A DNA stretch of 64,000 bases from Sthenelais limicola (Eukaryota; Annelida; Polychaeta; Phyllodocida; Sigalionidae): NCBI GenBank assembly GCA_942159475.1, contig OW804094.1, positions 126,652,755 to 126,716,754 on the forward strand. The letters are read 5' to 3'. The notes below the pieces were generated by a model. That model was not told where the DNA came from, did no database searches, and saw only the letters and a program-made list of their open reading frames with translations. The stretch's first letter is position 1, and every line of letters starts with the position of its first letter. The translations under genes were made by a program, and so were the position numbers. Below, piece by piece: positions 63,585-64,000 of the stretch.

Positions 63585-63660
63585 ATAGGCCAATTGCTCA
63601 GCAGGTAAAGTACTCGGAGGGTAAGTAGTATATGAAATGGTTATTAAACCCAGGACCACA
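63585..63660 (+). mobile_element. tRNA-derived SINE head
   Basis: TTGCTCAGCAGG (from 63594) resembles a polymerase III A box followed by TAAAGTACTCGG, as in tRNA heads. GGTTATTAAACCC (from 63639) resembles a B box, and CAGGACCACA follows as in SINE bodies. The A-to-B distance of 45 bp is tRNA-like. The mutated boxes and lack of an acceptor stem argue for a SINE remnant, not a tRNA gene. Confidence 0.5.
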
Positions 63661-64000
63661 TTCCCTCGCTGATACATCATCATACTTCGCAGATGGCCAT
63701 TTCAACCGACCCAACACCGAAATTCAATTTATTTTAACAAGATTATTTATCTATCTATAACCCTTTGAAATCCTGTTATTGCTGTGCACTCGGGGCAGTT
63801 GTCAAGTTAATGTATTCATCGCTATGGAGAAAGGAGAAAGAAAGCCTGATTTTATCACCCTGTATTTGCCTCTTTTAGCAATAATAAGAGTCTCCATACA
63901 GAAGAAAACTGCCCTTCTAAAACCATGTGTGTAATGTAAGAGTGCCATAGTTTTCACCCCGAGGGGACTCGCACTGGACCGAGGAAAACATTTAAACCAT
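63661..64000. other. Non-coding, no gene recognised
   Basis: May include the body of the SINE at 63585 for its first part. Nothing else seen. Confidence 0.5.

Noticed and set aside
1..64000. Conserved microRNAs (let-7, miR-1, 7, 9, 10, 31, 33, 34, 92, 124, 133, 137, 184, 375 and others)
   Set aside because: I looked for the seed-containing mature words on both strands by eye and found no full match. A covariance or miRBase search would be decisive.

Overview
The window is eukaryotic, metazoan nuclear DNA with almost no recognisable coding sequence. Open frames are short in all six frames and the longest are low-complexity Pro/Ser/His/Arg-Glu translations of C-, G- or CT-rich tracts. There are no operons, ribosome-binding sites, rRNA genes or CRISPR arrays. 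Long (CT)n microsatellites, at least fourteen poly-G/poly-C tracts of 9 to 22 bases, a (GATTT)n array, tRNA-like SINE fragments and short inverted-repeat DNA elements suggest a marine invertebrate. An echinoderm is my leading guess and a lophotrochozoan the main alternative; neither is proven. I read the window as a large intron or an intergenic regulatory region, probably beside a developmental gene, because AT-rich homeodomain-like patches alternate with CpG-rich ones.

Layout. 1-150: one 43-nt exon-like segment with good splice sites (+ strand). 5-10 kb: two copies of a ~180-210 bp inverted-repeat element and a separate 238-bp element with 34-bp terminal inverted repeats. 12.9 kb: an RFX-type X-box. 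13.6-21.2 kb: G-rich and C-rich tracts. 22.2 kb: a CpG-rich patch holding a 43-codon small ORF. 23.3 kb: a truncated copy of the first repeat family. 26-33 kb: triplet repeats, a degenerate G-rich array (31.1-31.5 kb), a GC-richer zone with open frames on both strands (32 kb), and a TATA-like box, open frame and AATAAA at 33 kb. 35-37 kb: two strong hairpins. 38.7 kb: a fourth copy of the repeat family. 41 kb and 46.8 kb: long CT tracts. 43.5 kb (minus) and 46.0 kb (plus): weak candidate exons. 51, 53.7 and 63.6 kb: tRNA-like SINE fragments. 54 kb: a 43-bp duplication and inverted triplet repeats. 55.3-55.5 kb: a CpG-rich, CCAAT-box stretch with a CTCF-like site and a short start-codon exon, the best promoter candidate. 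59.1-59.5 kb: a TGCGATA-rich degenerate inverted-repeat element.

I cannot name a gene here. Every coding call is a low-confidence exon hypothesis, and the firmest calls are repeats and inverted repeats whose arms can be read directly. No new multi-gene system is visible.
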